The position numbers and the translations under genes are program-made. Below, piece after piece: positions 49,101 through 55,788 of a DNA stretch of 64,000 nt. The notes beneath the pieces were generated by a model. That model did no database searches. It was not told where the DNA came from and was given only the letters and a program-made list of their open reading frames with translations. Origin of the DNA: Campylobacteraceae bacterium (lineage in GTDB: Bacteria; Campylobacterota; Campylobacteria; Campylobacterales; Campylobacteraceae); contig JAISAU010000003.1 of NCBI GenBank assembly GCA_031266555.1, positions 124,001 through 188,000 on the forward strand, in the 5' to 3' direction. How positions within the stretch are numbered: position 1 is the stretch's first letter; each line of letters starts with the position of its first letter.

Positions 49101-50881
49101 TCTCCTTTGTTGCCGTACATAGTGTCGTTTCCGTTACCGCCGTTAATGATGTCTTTCCCCTCATCTCCGTAAATCTCATCGTCTCCGTCTTCTCCGTAAA
49201 GATAGTTTGTTGTATTTTTGTCTGTATTTTCTTGATCGGTGATATTGTCTTTATCTTTATAGTATGCGTATATTTTATCGTTGCCTGAACCACCGTATAT
49301 AGTGTCTTTGCCTCCTCCGCCTTCGATAACGTCGTCTCCGTCTTTTCCGTTTATTTTATTGTCGCCTTCCGTTCCTCTTATATAATCCTCTTCGTCTGTT
49401 CCCACGTAAGATATTATCTCATGATCGGTAACGGTTTTATCTTCAAATACAAATATTTCTATTCTGCCTCCGTTTTTAGTGTACCAGTCATTAATGGTTA
49501 CTCTGGAGCCTCCTTGAAAAATAATCTCCAAATTGTTGTTATCTTCAAAGCATAAGACTCTTGCTATATCGCTGGTATTTCTGCCTTTAAATATTATTTT
49601 GTCCGTTCCACTTGTATCTTCTATGATATCCTCTTCCATAGGAGTAAGTTCATTGGTAGCTTCTATGATATATGTATCGTTATCCTTGCCGCCTTTTAAA
49701 GTATCATTACCAAGACCTCCTGTTAATGTGTCGTTTCCGTCTTCACCATTTAGAGTGTCGTTGCCTTCATTTCCATAGAGATAGTCATCTCCAGCTCCGC
49801 CGTTTAGAGTATCGTTACCTTTGCCGCCTACCATTAAATCACGTAACTTGTTGTCTGCAACTGCAGCATTAATAGGATTTAATGTTTCTCCGCTGTCATT
49901 TGCTAACTGTACTACATCAAAATCATTGTCTTCGGTATAGTGATTTTTTAGTAAGTCTTTACCTTCTTTCAAAGCATCTAAAAAAGTTTGTTTAATATTT
50001 GCGTTACCAAAAGCCACCGTTAAATGCTCTCTGCATAAAAGCGACATGGCTTTTAAGACATTCTCATGATCTGCTTCAGTAACATCGCTTGGAAGAACAC
50101 CAAACATTCGAGCATTTAATTTTAAGCGATTATGAATTTCGCTGGGAACAATAGTAATCCTTTCAATAATTTGCCACCAAGACTCTGCATGTTTAGAGTA
50201 GGCATCTTGGATATTATTGTTGTTTAATGCAGCACGAATATCAGTATAAATCAAATCGCCTCTATAACGCATAATTGTTAAAGCTACTAATTCTGTACTT
50301 TCGGTAAAATCTTCTATATTACCATACTGATTCATAAGTCGTCTTGTATCGCCAACATAACTTTGCTGAATAGTTACGCCGCCTGTGTCACCAAAAAGCA
50401 TAGCCCTTAAAACAAGTTCGGCTTGTTCTTGGGTAAAGTTTAGACTGGCTACAGCATTTGCCTGAGCTTGAGTCCATGTTACTTCTACTCTATCAGATAA
50501 TAATCCTTGCGCCATTCTTGATATATCTTGTGCATTTAATGCATTTGTACGATTTTTATATTGTGCCAATATATCCAAGCCGTCACGCTGAGTTTGAGTT
50601 AGATTTATATCATCATCTGTACCTGTTAAACCGTAAACTAATAAAGCTCTTACTCGATCCCATGCGCCATATCTGTCAATATCTAATCCATAACCCATGG
50701 TAGCTGTATACTCACTATTATCTGCTCTGACTGCATGTATATAAGTCACATAATTTGCGTTTTCCAACTCCATTAAATTCCATACCAGACAATCCGCAAA
50801 GTTTGTTGGCGTATGACCTGATGCGGGATAATCACTGTAATCAGAGTGAAGTGTTCCTATTTGTTCTTCTGCCGTTGCCAT
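37190..50881 (-). CDS. Giant RTX protein with N-terminal lysozyme-like domain (4563 residues)
   Basis: Domains by residue: about 25-275 a helical region resembling GH24/pesticin-type muramidases (NLMELENANYVTYI with a candidate Glu, TMGYGLDIDRYG like the TIGYG motif, LTQTQRDGL, and a tail EIHNRLKLNARMFGV); 350-420 and 520-640 RTX nonapeptides (GGxGxDxLx); 724-743 seven cysteines; 744-880 EF-hand-rich FrpC-like module (FDVNGDGFKEKTAWV, LLVLDKNQNGIVDDGSELFG); 895-1150 helical; about 1150 to the end, roughly 16 hemolysin-type modules, interrupted at about 2750-3290 by G(D/N)G(D/N)N repeats; C-terminal type I secretion signal. ATG at 50881 with AGGAG upstream. Needs calcium to fold outside the cell. 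Muramidase function is inferred; adhesion or biofilm are alternatives. Confidence 0.85.
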   Translation of the reverse strand: MATAEEQIGTLHSDYSDYPASGHTPTNFADCLVWNLMELENANYVTYIHAVRADNSEYTATMGYGLDIDRYGAWDRVRALLVYGLTGTDDDINLTQTQRDGLDILAQYKNRTNALNAQDISRMAQGLLSDRVEVTWTQAQANAVASLNFTQEQAELVLRAMLFGDTGGVTIQQSYVGDTRRLMNQYGNIEDFTESTELVALTIMRYRGDLIYTDIRAALNNNNIQDAYSKHAESWWQIIERITIVPSEIHNRLKLNARMFGVLPSDVTEADHENVLKAMSLLCREHLTVAFGNANIKQTFLDALKEGKDLLKNHYTEDNDFDVVQLANDSGETLNPINAAVADNKLRDLMVGGKGNDTLNGGAGDDYLYGNEGNDTLNGEDGNDTLTGGLGNDTLKGGKDNDTYIIEATNELTPMEEDIIEDTSGTDKIIFKGRNTSDIARVLCFEDNNNLEIIFQGGSRVTINDWYTKNGGRIEIFVFEDKTVTDHEIISYVGTDEEDYIRGTEGDNKINGKDGDDVIEGGGGKDTIYGGSGNDKIYAYYKDKDNITDQENTDKNTTNYLYGEDGDDEIYGDEGKDIINGGNGNDTMYGNKGDDTILGGDGDDVIYGGEGNDTLSGDKGDDTLDGGEGKDRLVGGQGFDTYVVGNGDTINDSDGQGRVYFMGTMLTKGKLDKESDGKYKGDGGEYSLSGSTLTFKKDGNTLTIENYSKEAESLGIKLEEEFECECGCGRENCGCGHCNDDFCSPLVLDLNNNEVTSTIITDTHFDVNGDGFKEKTAWVEKEDGLLVLDKNQNGIVDDGSELFGNNTKLNNGKLANNGFDALKEYDLNKDGAIDNKDSIYNHLHVWVDANADGITDNGELKSLNDLGISSINLNAKEVSETEALNKISHMSSFIQNGEEKKINDVWFLQNGKENVYVYDKEISADILSLPELSSSGRVLSLRESMNDDETLKNSVTTLIANTSSTTYAQFIASFKSMMARWTKTDHIKPNQIRGAQNVLNHNYDNPMPTGIKYMIYAYALDVAIVEAFTNKNFSNVMNGKVISDIQNLETSISINDYLKDIIQEQSMRFLTQTIYGEQFFDGGLFKLSELLQEIQSSLLANPTDNKTLLLLSSIIYSEGLSKLEVFEQSLLVNQEFKDGLAKNGISYNVANDGKVYGTYGDTMVLNNDGQTIIHTGITYGGAGNDVIRGGSSSSVIDVIDGGDGDDIIYGNAGNDILKGGDGNDTIYAGSSSNDSGYGHDIIEGGRGDDTIYGTGRDSTFVYNYGDGYDTIIDSGNVGPTGDTLRLNGILTKDVKIDKSGNDIIINIIDIEDGSKINGSITIKNALINGKIETIFFADTTLNWEALIALDCIDTKNLCYVVQKGDANRIITPSKIAQKVILQGIYENDIIVTTSLNSNDLTIVIKKEGKEYDKLDKIVFRDWFTSENRINSFVFGNETVFGINDILKLQVSSDNDFIKAIANKPLDINAYEGDDTVYGSNVNDMIEGSDGNDAIYANDGNDTLKGGKGGDYLEGGNGNDTYIYARGDGKDTILDTSGNSDTLEFREGITKDDLIVKAVFGSDDLVVAIKEDDKDFNELSDVITLKNWFNTNNRIEYFTFANGITFDANEIIALQGITEYDDHIKVGESMTINTLGGNDIVEGSIGNDAITGGKGNDILNGAGGNDTYIYSRGDGTDTIYDNNVYRYSSYYSYTIDGGKDTLKFGEGIAKEDLIFKLSSTNNDLVIILKQEGVEHYLSTDKIIIKEWKNRYNRIETIEFYDGMIMNETDIINYASLFDDESIDDIIFVSSNATFNGQNGNDTYFISNKFGKVTIYDSYVVDNVEADGGNDTLLFADEINVDDLIFTTNGNNLLIGLKEEGKSFNEFENIITICNWFYSNNKIENFIFSNGSKYIRDDIFTLILRDGDVHGSNNDDTIIGTLNDDAIYGEIGNDIINGGKGSDALEGGQGDDTYVYGKGDGKDTIYDDYKYNYWYQYNGGNDTLEFKSDITKDDLIVKLSADSNDLIIAIKEDGKSFYELTDVITIKEWLNANNRIENFKFNDGTVLDVNDIINLQGTDDSDIARFVDNTTSVNLSMGDGDDIVQSGSGNDIVNGGQGNDTIYGGGGNDTTYGDDGDDIINGEAGNDTLMGGKGNDTLEGGQGDDTYMYGKGDGKDTIYDDYRYSYWSQYDGGNDTLEFKEGITKGDLIVKLSPSSNDLIIAIKEDGKSFDELSDVITIKEWLNANNRIENFKFSDGTILNINDIVNLQGTDEDDIARFVDGTTLVNLSMGDGDDIVQSGSGDDTIYGDDGDDIINSGDGNDIIDGGKGDDTLEGNGGDDTYVYGRGDGKDTIYDDYTSYWYQYDGGNDTLEFKEGITKEDLIVKLSPNSNDLIVAIKEDGKSFDELSDVITIKDWFNVNNRIENFKFSDGTVFDVNDIINLQGTDEDDVAVFVDNMTSVNLSMGDGDDIIQSGSGDDIINGDNGDDIIASGDGNDVIEGGKGDDTLKGGKGDDTYIYSRGDGKDIILDTNGNDTLKFKEGITKDDLIVRLSPNSNDLIVAIKENGKSFDELSNVIIIKEWLNANNRIEKFLFSDGTTLYTNEILGYQETTDGNDYLTYLDGDMSIEAKRGDDTITGNYGNTKYIYGRGDGKDTITDFGGSYDEIVFRDGITQDNIIIKVIGSQTIVAIKEEGKSFDELSDKIILTKPSSTSSHGIEKISFSDGTSINPGDFIGGYLGTEHDDNIDIDYLQSINPEANIDDDFAIDLLDGYDTVTLGNGNNVIMNAESITLGNGSNVITNAKNIGVGDGNNVITYDGDINNVNMQIGDGDNDVLVKGNIGDMMDISLGDGNNNVNIEAFVGEGFGIEFGNGNNKLNVSNDGKQIVESYYDLNELECIYAYEYGNNFYTKFGDGNNIVNINGKLSSTYTYFGDGDNVFNVQTEALKWNEQRFFDDGLSHEEVIEETHIFAEFGNGNNIVDINCAAFEGGFIFFGDGDNTVKIKDIQQFEKQYEKTEDCELYNMYIGGSSETSGHVEFGNGNNNVDVELNNFNALGLRFQNGNNVLNIQLEAPKYSEWHYSNDGSYYESEYIGYSIISAEFGNGNNILDIDSVSIAYLSFGDGDNTVNLKIEQRITEYKELEFMDNNETGFVHEYYNNNYNFSEEYSDSNKFSFGDGNNIINIEGEGSFKAQFGNGDNTLNLTSGFSIFKYIDTLNNIDLYNEYISILDADFADGNNTLNLINVMANLSFLNGDNIVNIANDREAYIADEDGLGYWSTEGIVVDATHYLNFQEGFNTVNITGDIGSSVDITGSTNTIIALTKGDDSLYINNSGENKIFANLGNDTIYSQDISNDIYEFGIGDGEDRITDCGGIDKIVFKEGITKENIKVSILKEIDSHTNQENFSLVIAYGENDRLILSNWFNQDNRIESFEFEGGITISDHEIVNLIGTNEGEFVLGTEGNNTLDAKFGDDIVNGGLGNDTYIFAKGYGRDTLEDSGGFDEIRFGENIVKDDIVILKEGNDLHVYIKEEGKNFNELSDSILIKNWFSESGMIERLVFANGESVGLDELLKLDNGSISFGGTSGDDELNGSNDDEVLVALEGDDIINASGGDDILLGQDGNDTLDGGEGNDILYGGDGNDTYIIRKNAGNDTIVDSNGDDRLLFEEGILFSDLTISFDDNDLIVELEGTRVTLQDWYFSENRIESFEFEDGTILSADDLQNLSMTDSNDIIKAFNEGSKIDTLDGDDKLIFGLGDDEFKGGNGDDTYYVNFNGKDKIFDVSGIDTIVFDASINKENLKITWIQGSDGILLTCDDCPESSIIIESWYNKTNRIENFVFSDGSIWNAMDIISNMGTNEDDVYNGLKETSNIIVAKEGNDIISTFEHDDIVYGNDGDDTLDTREGDDYLEGGAGNDLLIGGSGDDAYVFEGDFGHDVIKDDNGVDAIIFGADINKESLRFYSYENDTNLYIGIYEEGKEFEEFKNTITIQNWYKQENTIENILFTQSEEILSLKELVISENDGVAKAYEEGGALMGTDGDDYLIGGSSQDEIYGLGGDDTISGEDGDDMLDGGNGNDFLNAGKGDDLYIFGYGYGEDIIYDYACDVQINYGFVKDSEGIDRWTAIETPYGVHAGTDTVFFSNGITKNDLILANDGLNLIITLKDSSDKLTIKGFYDENSRIEKFHFEDGSMLSASQMEELLFTDGDDDVTFIDNIDRVAVGKDGDDIITTGSGNDIVDGGEGDDILDGGFGDDVYVFGRGYGHDEIVEKRGEEWWQDYQGNDRVLIVGDVTEDDLIVKQIGDDLIIAIKEEGKEFEELNDTLIIKNYSEIGFSVENVEIENEVISISELLEKQNEDDNGEDEEEPEGSIVGTPANDILYGDNNDNTIYGKEANDIIYGKDGNDTIYGNEGNDMLFGQNGDDTIYGNLGNDIIYADNGNDTIEGGEGNDVIYAGKGDDIIAGGKDDDILYGEDGDDTYLFSVGDGRDIINDNKGINSILFDEGINKDNISLYVKGNTLNISYSNNDSISATIDSIETIRLNDGSYLTSSDIELIIQNINAYANDNGIQITSHDDIKNSESLMQIVSSRWNG
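41000..42640 (-). repeat. Coding repeat region of G(D/N)G(D/N)N units inside the RTX gene
   Basis: Residues of about 2750-3290 carry some 25 units such as FGDGDNTVKIKD, FGNGNNIVDIN and LGDGNNNVNIEA. They keep the strand rhythm of RTX repeats but replace the calcium-binding GGxGxDx pattern, and are separated by irregular acidic and aromatic loops. Probably a beta-helix without normal RTX calcium sites. Confidence 0.65.
43140..45080 (-). repeat. Four near-identical tandem modules in the RTX gene
   Basis: Successive copies with the core IKEWLNANNRIENFKF(S/N)DG occur at about 43190, 43680, 44207 and 44783 (spacing about 490-580 bases). Long stretches of the DNA agree between copies, so recombination could change copy number. 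Confidence 0.7.
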
Positions 50882-50911
50882 CTGTTACTCCTGAAAAATA
50901 GTTTTATTTTA

Positions 50912-52162
50912 TTATTGCCACTCTTTAGGTATTATCACGCACTCTAAAGTAGCTAATTTATTTTTATGTAAAGAAAAGACTAAAAACTCAGGTGCTTGCT
51001 TCCATTCTTGCATCCAGGGGATAAGAATTAAAACCATACCTGATTTTATTTTATATAAATTCCATTGAGCTGTATATTCTGCCATATTATTTTCGCCTAC
51101 AATAGTGTTTCTTGCTATCTTTATACTATTATTTGGATATAAAATGTCTAATGATTTTTGGTCGTAAACTATATGTCTCATAGCCGCGTCTATATCTTGT
51201 GTTGACTTCCATTCATCATTATAATTTGAGCGTATTACTTGGTATGTTAAAGATGTATTGCTATCGCATTTCCCTTGTCCGTAAATCCTTTCGCAAGGTT
51301 CTTTATATTTTTCAAGCAGTTTGTTATTATTGTGAATATTTTGGTTATAGATATATATTTTTTGCAGGTATTGACTGCTTACCATATTTCCTGTGCGATA
51401 AATATGTTCATTTATGCCATCGCTATTCATATCAATCTCTTTATAGTCCAAACCAAAATGAAAAGTTTGACTCTTACCATCGAAATCGAAGTTTCTTTCG
51501 CTTTCATTCTCTATCTCTTCCCATAAAACAAGTCCTGAATTGTTTAAATACCAAAAAAAGCGATCATTATTTTCACCTTTTGGTGATGACCTACCTTCAG
51601 CATACCAATTAGTATCTAATTGATATGTTCCCTCTTCATTAAATAGGGCAATGGTTTCTTTACAAATAGGATTTTTCGTACCGCCTATGAGTTGAAAATT
51701 ATTAGCGGGACGTACTTTGGAAAATAGGTCTTGTCTTGTTGATTTTGGAAAAGTGATATTTTTATCTTCCAATACTTCTGCATAAGTTGGATAGCGTTCG
51801 GTTTTTTGTGCAATTGTATTTCCTCGCACTGATAGCTCTCTATCCGTCAAAGTTCTTAAATAATATCTAGTGTTGTGAAGTCGATCAAAATAAGCATATT
51901 GTACATCTATTATGTCTATCGCGCCATCTCTATATTTTACCCATTCTCTTTGTTCTTGTATTATCATTTTTTTATCATCATTGTTTGTCATGGCTAAGAG
52001 TTTTTTATACGCCTCATTCAATTCCTCATCAAGCCGTGAAAGTTCTTCATTTGAACATATCAGTTTTTCAACATCTGTTTTAGCTTTTTTACAATCGAAA
52101 CTAGCAGGAAATAAAAATGTTAGAGTTAGAGTTAGAGTTAAAAATAGTAAAATCTTTTTCAT
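50912..52162 (-). CDS. LprI-like (lysozyme-inhibitor type) periplasmic protein, candidate immunity protein
   Basis: 416 residues. Signal peptide of about 20 residues (MKKILLFLTLTLTLTFLFPA), then the LprI N-terminal domain: FDCKKAKTDVEKLICSNEELS, LDEELNEAYKKLLA, QREWVKYRD. This motif occurs in the mycobacterial lysozyme inhibitor LprI. The C-terminal ~300 residues are beta-rich and unrecognised (FHFGLDYKEIDMNSDGINEHIY resembles a calcium-loop strand). The gene ends 30 bases before the RTX start in the same direction, so it is made first; that order and location fit protection of the producer's peptidoglycan from the RTX lysozyme-like domain. The immunity role is inferred. A short AACTCT repeat encodes the signal-peptide TLTLTLT. 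Confidence 0.65.
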   Translation of the reverse strand: MKKILLFLTLTLTLTFLFPASFDCKKAKTDVEKLICSNEELSRLDEELNEAYKKLLAMTNNDDKKMIIQEQREWVKYRDGAIDIIDVQYAYFDRLHNTRYYLRTLTDRELSVRGNTIAQKTERYPTYAEVLEDKNITFPKSTRQDLFSKVRPANNFQLIGGTKNPICKETIALFNEEGTYQLDTNWYAEGRSSPKGENNDRFFWYLNNSGLVLWEEIENESERNFDFDGKSQTFHFGLDYKEIDMNSDGINEHIYRTGNMVSSQYLQKIYIYNQNIHNNNKLLEKYKEPCERIYGQGKCDSNTSLTYQVIRSNYNDEWKSTQDIDAAMRHIVYDQKSLDILYPNNSIKIARNTIVGENNMAEYTAQWNLYKIKSGMVLILIPWMQEWKQAPEFLVFSLHKNKLATLECVIIPKEWQ

Positions 52163-52636
52163 AATCAGCCTTTAAATTAATTTAAAAAAAATTTTGTAAT
52201 TATATCACAAAATAAATAGTTTATAATGTATTTTTATAAAAATATTTTGATTATCTATATAAATATATCTTTATCGCTTGCATGTACAGTATATATGTTA
52301 TCCACATTAAACTACATGCCAACTGCTTTTTTCTCTTCCTCGTTTTAAATAGATAACAAATACTCTTTATAATTTAATATTTTCAGTTAAAATTTTTGAT
52401 TAAATCTTACCTTATTTATTATAAGTATTAAATTAAAGATATCTTTATAAGTTGCTTATAGTTTATTTTTCATAATGCGTATAGTTATGATATTATTTTA
52501 AATTCCTAAAATATATATAACTATATTTTTTTACAATTAAATAGCTATTATTTTATCTTAATAAATATACTTTTAAAGATTTTTTTCATAAAATCACATC
52601 TGCATTTTAATATTTTTCAAACCACACGAGGTTCGC
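52163..52636. other. Divergent promoter region between LprI-like gene and autotransporter
   Basis: 474 very AT-rich bases between divergent genes. Several TATAAT-like strings occur, none with a convincing -35 partner. No gene and no exact TACATGTA element was seen. It should carry promoters for the type I secretion locus leftwards and the autotransporter rightwards. Confidence 0.5.
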
Positions 52637-55042
52637 ATGTATCAAAATTTCAAATCATTGAAAAGTAAGCTGCCGAAAAATACTTTGGCCAAATCTCTCT
52701 TCGCTTTGTTGTTCGCAAGCTCTTGCTCTACAAATCTTTATGCCGAATGTACCGGTAGTACCAGTATATACTGCAACTCAACAGTTGACAGCGCCATTTA
52801 TAACAACGCGACTTTAGGCGTACCTGCCGCCGACTTTTTGAGAGTTGACACAAGTACTTCAAACGGTATATCAAATATCGACAACGGTACATGGCACTTT
52901 AACGATGTAAACGTAGCAGTGTCCGCCGACAATGCTTACGGAGTATTTGCCGACTCAAATGCGATTATAAATATAAACGGCAATTTATCGGTTTCGACTT
53001 CAGGATATAACGCCAGCGCAATATTTGCCAATGCGAATTCAAATATAATAGCGAACGATAATGTTGTTATAAATATATCCGGATATGGCGCTACGGGAAT
53101 TAACGCAAAAGACAGTTCAGTAGTAAACATAAACGGACATACAGACATAAATAGCTTAGGCGATTACGCTAATGCTATATACTCAGACAACTCTACTGTC
53201 AACTTAAACGGCGGCGTAAATATAATTACCGTTGGAAACCACTCGGACGCGCTTTTTGCCAAAAACGGCGCAAGTATAAATATCGGCGCAAATTCACAGA
53301 TAACTACAAACGGATACGGATCGTATGCCATCAATGCGGTAGATTCCAATATCATCACAGGCAACAATCTTTATATTAAAACAAATGACGACGGTTCTCA
53401 CGCAATATACGCTAATGACCGCTCAAATATAGTTATAGGCAATAACTCTCAAATAGTTGCGAGCGGGTATCAATCTTACGGCGTTATGGCGCTAAATGAC
53501 TCAACTATTATTTTTAACGGAGACACCTCTATAAATACTGCCGGTTATAACTCTTTAGCTTTAGCGGCAGCAGAAAATGCCAACATATCAACAAATGGCG
53601 CGGTTAGGCTAAACTTGCAAGGAAGCATAATAAGCGACAACAATGCCTTAATTAATCTTATCATGAGCGATGGTTCTACGCTTACAGGCGATACGCTGGC
53701 ACAAAACGGAGGCAAAATAAATCTGTCGTTTGACGGTACGAACTCGTTTTGGAAAATCGGCGGTAACTCGTCTTTGTCAAATCTATATCTCACAAATGGC
53801 GCTAAAACAGTGTTCAATGATATCGCTGCTGTGTTAAATACAGAAAATCTATATGGAAATGGTCTGCTTGAACTAAAAGTCACGGTAAATAATGGTAACT
53901 TGACAGGAAACAAAATAAAGATAAATAATAGCTCGTCAGGCAATTTCCAAATCTTGATAAATGATAGCCAAATAGGCAGTGTCACAAATGTTGACCAAGC
54001 CCTTTTATTGATAGAGCAATCAAACGGAGCGTTTTATCAAGCGAACTTTTCTCTAAACAATGGAAGTGTGGATATAGGGCAATTTGTATATACGCTAAAC
54101 TCTTCAAGCATAGGCAACAAAAACTTTTATCTTGCAACAAACGGTACGTTAAATAACGCGGCTCTCTCATCGGTAAGCTTCTTACATGTAAACTATCTGA
54201 CAAATTATCTCTCTATCCAAACACTTCTTCAAAGAATGGGAGAGGTCAGAAATAATCCTGAAGCGCAAAATGACATGTGGATTAAAGTAAATGCCGGCAA
54301 ACTTAGCTCATTTAAGGAAACATTTAATATCAACAACGTTGATTATTACTCCATAACCGGAGGTATAGACGGCATATACGATATGGATGCGAGCAGTATA
54401 TTGCTGGGAATGTTTGCCGACTTTTTAAAAGCCGACGTTAGTTTTGGCAAAGGCAATGGAAACGGGGACAGTAAAGCTATAGGCATATACGCCACATATA
54501 AACACAATAACGGCTTTTATGCCGACTTGGTAGGCAAATATGTATCTACCAACAATAAGTTTAGCACGATAACTTCAGGCGGTTATGAAGTAAATGGCGA
54601 TGGAGATACCAAAGGATTTTCAGTAACGTTTGAGGGCGGTAAAAAGATAACTTTCGGTAACTTTTATATAGAACCTCAAATAGCCGCTACATACGCGCGC
54701 CAGAATGACCTCAGCATAACGTCATCCAATCAATTAAAAACAAACATTGACGGATTTGACTCTATCGTAGGTAGAATAAGCGCGATAGCGGGATTGAAAC
54801 TAAGAGATACAAACGTATATGTTAAAGGCGGCTATGTGAAAGAGTTTGATGGCGAAGTATCATACTCTTTTAATGACGCTTCTCAAAAATACCAATATGA
54901 TATAAAGGGCAATTTTTGGGATAGTTCTATCGGTATAATAATGAACGTTAAAAATCGCCAACTCTATCTTGAAGGTACTTATCAAAAAGGCGATGAATTT
55001 AATAATCAAAAGATAAATTTAGGATATAGATTTAGCTTTTAG
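52637..55042 (+). CDS. Autotransporter (type Va) with beta-helix passenger
   Basis: 801 residues. Long signal peptide (about 1-37, hydrophobic SLFALLFASSCSTNLYA). Passenger of about 500 residues built from ~22-residue ladder repeats (SGYGATGINAKDSSVVNING, then SLGDYANAIYSDNSTVNLNG, and so on), a right-handed beta-helix. C-terminal autotransporter barrel from about residue 540 (NDMWIKVNAGKL ... GIYATYKHNNGFYADLVGKY), ending YRFSF with the terminal aromatic recognised by the BAM complex. No catalytic motif or integrin-type RGD was noticed, so adhesion or aggregation is the likely use. Weak ribosome binding site (GAGG). Confidence 0.88.
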   Translation: MYQNFKSLKSKLPKNTLAKSLFALLFASSCSTNLYAECTGSTSIYCNSTVDSAIYNNATLGVPAADFLRVDTSTSNGISNIDNGTWHFNDVNVAVSADNAYGVFADSNAIININGNLSVSTSGYNASAIFANANSNIIANDNVVINISGYGATGINAKDSSVVNINGHTDINSLGDYANAIYSDNSTVNLNGGVNIITVGNHSDALFAKNGASINIGANSQITTNGYGSYAINAVDSNIITGNNLYIKTNDDGSHAIYANDRSNIVIGNNSQIVASGYQSYGVMALNDSTIIFNGDTSINTAGYNSLALAAAENANISTNGAVRLNLQGSIISDNNALINLIMSDGSTLTGDTLAQNGGKINLSFDGTNSFWKIGGNSSLSNLYLTNGAKTVFNDIAAVLNTENLYGNGLLELKVTVNNGNLTGNKIKINNSSSGNFQILINDSQIGSVTNVDQALLLIEQSNGAFYQANFSLNNGSVDIGQFVYTLNSSSIGNKNFYLATNGTLNNAALSSVSFLHVNYLTNYLSIQTLLQRMGEVRNNPEAQNDMWIKVNAGKLSSFKETFNINNVDYYSITGGIDGIYDMDASSILLGMFADFLKADVSFGKGNGNGDSKAIGIYATYKHNNGFYADLVGKYVSTNNKFSTITSGGYEVNGDGDTKGFSVTFEGGKKITFGNFYIEPQIAATYARQNDLSITSSNQLKTNIDGFDSIVGRISAIAGLKLRDTNVYVKGGYVKEFDGEVSYSFNDASQKYQYDIKGNFWDSSIGIIMNVKNRQLYLEGTYQKGDEFNNQKINLGYRFSF

Positions 55043-55047
55043 AATAG

Positions 55048-55092
55048 TAGGATTGGGCGCTAATATATCATGGCGCTTAATCCTAATTTTTC
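55048..55092 (+). terminator. Rho-independent terminator of the autotransporter
   Basis: A 15-bp stem with G-U pairs (TAGGATTGGGCGCTA with TGGCGCTTAATCCTA), an 8-base loop and a following TTTTT run, six bases after the stop codon. Confidence 0.85.
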
Positions 55093-55293
55093 ACACCCTA
55101 TAACCGTAAAATTCCAAAATATCTTTACATGTAGGTTTTAATGTAGACTTTTTAGTCGCTAATGCAATTTGGAAAATATAAATTGATTTTTTTGGTCAAT
55201 TATGATACAGATATGGGGCTTAATATCTCTTGTCATTTTGTAATATTTTTCGTTTTTATATGAAATTGTACTACGTTGTGATATACTTAATAG

Positions 55294-55320
55294 TTAATTT
55301 GTATTGGAATTGCAAACTAA
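55294..55320 (+). promoter_or_regulatory. Candidate operator of the panA-panT unit
   Basis: TTAATTTG and CAAACTAA form an 8-bp inverted repeat (one mismatch) with an 11-base spacer, between a TATACT -10-like hexamer at 55282 and the panA ribosome binding site. Toxin-antitoxin operons are usually self-repressed through such sites; this is inference. Confidence 0.3.
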
Positions 55321-55344
55321 AATCACTTTTAAAAGGAGAACAAT

Positions 55345-55788
55345 ATGGCTAAAATAACAGCAATGGATGTGGCAAAATATGCAATAAGTAAGTGCCAAGA
55401 AGATAATCATCCTATAACAAATTTGCAGCTCCAAAAAATGCTTTATTATATTCAATATTTTTTTCTTGTAAAAACAGAAGAACCATTATTTGATGATGAT
55501 TTTGAAGCTTGGAAATTTGGTCCAGTTATTTCTAATGTGTATTATGAATACAGAATTTATGGAGCTTTGCCAATAGATTTAGATGGCAACAAAATCGAAT
55601 TCAATAATATTAATATTGAAGATAAAAAATTACTTGACTATGTAATAGAGAAAACGCGAGTAATGTATCCTTGGAGGTTGGTTGAGCAATCACATGCCAA
55701 AGGAAAGGCTTGGGATAGTGTTTTTATGGATGGTTTTGGAGCAGGCGATATAATTGAGAAGATGGATATAAAAAATAATGGATTCTAG
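55345..55788 (+). CDS. Panacea-domain protein (DUF4065), candidate antitoxin PanA
   Basis: 147 residues, nearly all one Panacea domain: VAKYAISKCQEDNHPITNLQ, LQKMLYYIQYFFL, FEAWKFGPVISNVYYEYRIYG. This fold was first seen in the antitoxin SocA and in many PanAT toxin-antitoxin pairs, where one antitoxin domain has been matched to very different toxins, including membrane-active ones. Good AAAAGGAG ribosome binding site. It overlaps the next gene by 11 bases, so translation is coupled and the protein would be made ahead of its partner. The domain is clear; antitoxin activity is inferred from the neighbour. Confidence 0.78.
   Translation: MAKITAMDVAKYAISKCQEDNHPITNLQLQKMLYYIQYFFLVKTEEPLFDDDFEAWKFGPVISNVYYEYRIYGALPIDLDGNKIEFNNINIEDKKLLDYVIEKTRVMYPWRLVEQSHAKGKAWDSVFMDGFGAGDIIEKMDIKNNGF

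Larger units (their letters stand above)
55043..55344. other. Region between autotransporter and Panacea gene
   Basis: 302 bases. Holds the autotransporter terminator, one TTACATGTAG element (about 55129), and the panA leader with an imperfect inverted repeat. Nothing else was recognised. Confidence 0.6.

Noticed and set aside
37419-50703. Many plus-strand open frames opposite the RTX gene, rich in Ser/Pro/Ile
   Set aside because: They are complements of Gly/Asp/Asn-rich repeat codons, have no ribosome binding sites, and overlap one long intact minus-strand gene.
52163-52636. Fur box or riboswitch upstream of the type I secretion locus
   Set aside because: Only general AT-richness was seen, with no convincing 19-bp dyad or conserved aptamer.
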